Of a stretch of DNA of 64,000 nucleotides, positions 62,035 to 64,000 are shown piece by piece. The DNA is taken from contig NZ_JACRSY010000011.1 in the NCBI RefSeq assembly GCF_014384995.1, positions 1 through 64,000 on the forward strand, written 5' to 3'. Position 1 is the stretch's first letter. Each line of letters begins with the position of its first letter. This DNA is from Zhenhengia yiwuensis. Lineage in GTDB: Bacteria > Bacillota > Clostridia > Lachnospirales > Cellulosilyticaceae. The notes below the pieces were generated by a model. It was not told the DNA's origin. It was given only the letters and a program-made list of their open reading frames with translations, and searched no databases. The translations under genes were made by a program, and so were the position numbers.

Positions 62035-62850
62035 TTAATTTATGAGTTTTTCTTTTAAATAGCGCTTTTTGTACTTTACTTTCGCCATCTCACTAATATC
62101 TTTCATAATGGTAAAATTAGAAAAGCCACCTACGACACCTACAACAGGTAATCCTTGTATAAATTTAGCTATAAGCATAGCTTCTGCCAAGCAATGTGCA
62201 GTTTCTTTAATAACAGAATCTAAATGCTGCGTGTCCTTTAGCCTCTGTTCGTCACCTTTTGTAATTTCATCTAGATGCCTATTGTACATAGCCTGCACTT
62301 CTTCTTTGGTAACCCCTGCACAAATTAAGTAAAGAATATAAAGCTTCTCCTTATCTTCTGTATAGTCAAAACCATAGGATAAACTAATTTCATAAATATT
62401 TTTAAGTAGCATACCTATAAGGAGCGGAATATCTGGCAATCCTATACCAAGTACCCCTAACACACCACCTTCTACTGTAGTAAGTAACTGATTAAGTAAA
62501 ATACCCTTACTAGCACTCTTATCTATTTTATTAATATTTTTATGACTCATTTGCCTTTGCACAGCATAATGCTTAATATCAAAAGCCGCACGTTTATCTT
62601 CCTTATTATAGCTTTTCTCTATAACGCCTATACCCTTTTCAAATACTAGCTTAAAACCGGATTCAAAAGCAGCTTCTAAGGTCCGTTCAAGCTTCTTTGG
62701 AATTTTCTCTTCTATCTTTTCTTGAATAGGTGCAATTTTTTCTTTTACAAACTTAAATTCCTTTTTCTCCAATATCTTAGTTTCTTTCTTCTCTATTTTC
62801 TGTAGCTGCTTTTTGAGTAATTTATTCTTTTTTAAATCTTCTTTTTTCAC
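62035..62850 (-). CDS. EcsC family protein
   Basis: A 271-residue protein with a highly charged, probably coiled-coil N-terminus (Lys/Glu-rich, about 1-70) and a C-terminal EcsC-type domain: LTTVEGGVLGVLGIGLPDIPLLIGMLLKNIYEI near 120-150 and a Gly-rich hydrophobic segment LPVVGVVGGFSNF near 245. EcsC proteins are linked to ABC transporter function in Bacillus, but the mechanism is unclear. The GTG start at 62850 has AAGGAGAAG upstream. It lies 20 bp after the phosphatase gene and is probably in its operon. Confidence 0.8.
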   Translation of the reverse strand: MKKEDLKKNKLLKKQLQKIEKKETKILEKKEFKFVKEKIAPIQEKIEEKIPKKLERTLEAAFESGFKLVFEKGIGVIEKSYNKEDKRAAFDIKHYAVQRQMSHKNINKIDKSASKGILLNQLLTTVEGGVLGVLGIGLPDIPLLIGMLLKNIYEISLSYGFDYTEDKEKLYILYLICAGVTKEEVQAMYNRHLDEITKGDEQRLKDTQHLDSVIKETAHCLAEAMLIAKFIQGLPVVGVVGGFSNFTIMKDISEMAKVKYKKRYLKEKLIN

Positions 62851-62869
62851 AAACGTTTTTTCTTCTCCT

Positions 62870-64000
62870 TTACCTTACAGTATAATACTTTACTTGTTCT
62901 GTAATACTACCTACTTGGGGTATCTGAAGCTTACTAATCACATACCAATAGAAAGCTTTGACATCCTCCCATAAATAATAAGGTTTACAATAAGGCCGAA
63001 TAGGGAGAGTCATAACCTCCTCATTATAAAGCATTTTCACTAAAATAGTCCCTTGATGCGAAGACTTATAAAAAATCCATTGTATATTACCTGCCATAGG
63101 TGCTACCTGACTATCACACCAAATCTTGGCCACTTTGCTTATATGATCAGTCTGCTTAGAGCAGCAACATAACTTTAGCAAACTTGCAAAAGGAATAAGT
63201 GTTTCAGCATGTGCAAACCTTAAATCAGCAGATACATTTCCTGTTTGCACGGCCTGCTCTGAAGTCTTTAGAAAGTCTTCTAAAAGTGCAAAAGCAATAT
63301 TGGTAGGTAAATCTTCTCCTCTATAACTGGGACCTTTTTCTAAGAAATTTCTTAGATTTGCATTTTCCCAATAATAATAAAGTATTTTATCATCAAAATA
63401 TCTATTTATCCCTAAATCTACTGTTAAGTTAAAAGTATTAGCATAGATGGTATATAAACTTGTTCCTAACTCTAAAGCCTCTTCCTGTCTTAGCTTATAA
63501 CTTGATTTAAAAAATTGTGCCATAAAAGGCATAGAAATATTTTTTCTCTCTTCAAACTTTCTAAGGGAGTCTTTCCACTTTCCATTTTCTTTATAATTTA
63601 AATAAGCTAGGTTTAAATCAAAAAATCTTAAAATAGGATCTATCTCACCATTGCTCAAGGCAACAAAATTATTAGAAGGCGTATACTTAGCCAGCTCTTC
63701 TAAAAAAGCCTCCATACTTTGCTTAGCACGTGTAACATAGGTAGATACAGCTCTAACTTCTCTTCCAAAAATCTGTGGAAATCTTTCGTACATACGTCTA
63801 GCAATACCCTGCTCTTCCTTTACGCCAAGTGGTGTCAAAAGTCCATACTTCCCCTCTGATAAAGCAAGAAAATCACCTATTTGCTTTTTGAGTATACATC
63901 CTGATTGGGTAAGTTGATTTCGGCTATCTGCTTCATCTAAGGTACTATAAAGTACTTCTGCTTGATTAGGACTTGTCACATACCTTGACCCATGCCTACC
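62870..64000 (-). CDS. MINPP-type histidine acid phosphatase/phytase (partial, runs off right edge)
   Basis: The visible 376 residues start within the catalytic region: in frame at the edge is GRHGSRYVTSP, the RHGxR signature with the phospho-His. GIARRMYERFPQIFG and VSTYVTRAKQS match the multiple inositol polyphosphate phosphatase layout, and RFAHAETLIPF contains the HAE proton-donor motif. It would release phosphate from phytate or other inositol phosphates. The 5' end, including any signal peptide, is outside the window. EcsC follows closely. Confidence 0.87.
   Translation of the reverse strand, partial: GRHGSRYVTSPNQAEVLYSTLDEADSRNQLTQSGCILKKQIGDFLALSEGKYGLLTPLGVKEEQGIARRMYERFPQIFGREVRAVSTYVTRAKQSMEAFLEELAKYTPSNNFVALSNGEIDPILRFFDLNLAYLNYKENGKWKDSLRKFEERKNISMPFMAQFFKSSYKLRQEEALELGTSLYTIYANTFNLTVDLGINRYFDDKILYYYWENANLRNFLEKGPSYRGEDLPTNIAFALLEDFLKTSEQAVQTGNVSADLRFAHAETLIPFASLLKLCCCSKQTDHISKVAKIWCDSQVAPMAGNIQWIFYKSSHQGTILVKMLYNEEVMTLPIRPYCKPYYLWEDVKAFYWYVISKLQIPQVGSITEQVKYYTVR

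Overview
The window looks like the chromosome of a low-GC, anaerobic, gut-type member of the Clostridia (Lachnospirales-like). The evidence is AT-rich intergenic DNA, strong AGGAGG ribosome sites with ATG/GTG/TTG starts, a glmS ribozyme, an M-box riboswitch, RNase J, DUF2935 proteins, and YesM/YesN-type sugar signalling. No phage, plasmid origin or CRISPR array is visible. An IS3-like transposase fragment touches the left edge and a MINPP-type phosphatase runs off the right edge. Product names rest on motif recognition and remembered families; no search was run.

Region 1 (1-6.2 kb): IS fragment, an orphan lipoprotein solute-binding protein with Ig-like C-terminal domains, glmS with its self-cleaving ribozyme, and a DUF2935 protein. 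Region 2 (6.2-12.1 kb): a minus-strand set of two Gfo/Idh/MocA oxidoreductases and three xylose-isomerase-like TIM-barrel proteins under a LacI regulator with an operator-like palindrome at its own gene. Region 3 (12.3-22.2 kb): a secreted GH25-LysM lysozyme, a GH110-like alpha-1,3-galactosidase, a MATE exporter with a TetR regulator and operator, a large cytoplasmic protein of unrecognised family carrying carbohydrate-associated C-terminal domains, and a GH20-like hexosaminidase. Region 4 (22.2-31.2 kb): RNase J, an AlkD-like repair protein, a second DUF2935 protein, a second oxidoreductase set (Gfo/Idh/MocA, ThuA, Gfo/Idh/MocA) divergent from an AraC regulator with a 21-bp-spaced direct repeat, tRNA-Ala(GGC), a small Cys-rich protein, and a gene that appears frameshifted in an A8 tract. 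Region 5 (31.5-38.3 kb): a Cys-type sulfatase, a sugar-binding-protein/histidine-kinase/response-regulator three-component system, and fucU behind a remnant of fucI. Region 6 (38.4-56.8 kb): a bacterial microcompartment (BMC) operon for coenzyme-B12-dependent 1,2-propanediol use (fucA, pduC-D-E-G-H-O-P, a Zn alcohol dehydrogenase, four BMC-H genes, pduL, pduN, pduS, pduT), then a DeoR regulator and a ribose-type ABC sugar importer. Region 7 (57-64 kb): an inactivated IS200-type transposase domain fused to a Cys-rich domain, a short OmpR-type regulator, mgtA with an M-box, terminator and leader ORF, an EcsC protein, and the partial MINPP phosphatase.

Together the genes suggest use of decorated host or plant glycans. 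GH110, GH20 and sulfatase activities would trim glycans. The oxidoreductase/isomerase sets may open or cleave sugars oxidatively. A 6-deoxyhexose 1-phosphate would be split by FucA, and the resulting lactaldehyde reduced to 1,2-propanediol and fermented inside the BMC to propanol and propionyl-phosphate. The fucose isomerase gene here is only a 3' remnant and no fuculose or rhamnulose kinase is present, so the upper pathway must be encoded elsewhere or the substrate must be another deoxysugar. The most unusual items are the fucI remnant fused to fucU expression, the BMC-H gene with two plausible starts, the catalytically dead transposase fusion, the repeated promoter box around the mgtA locus, the self-pairing leader ORF of mgtA, and the unrecognised 788-residue protein.
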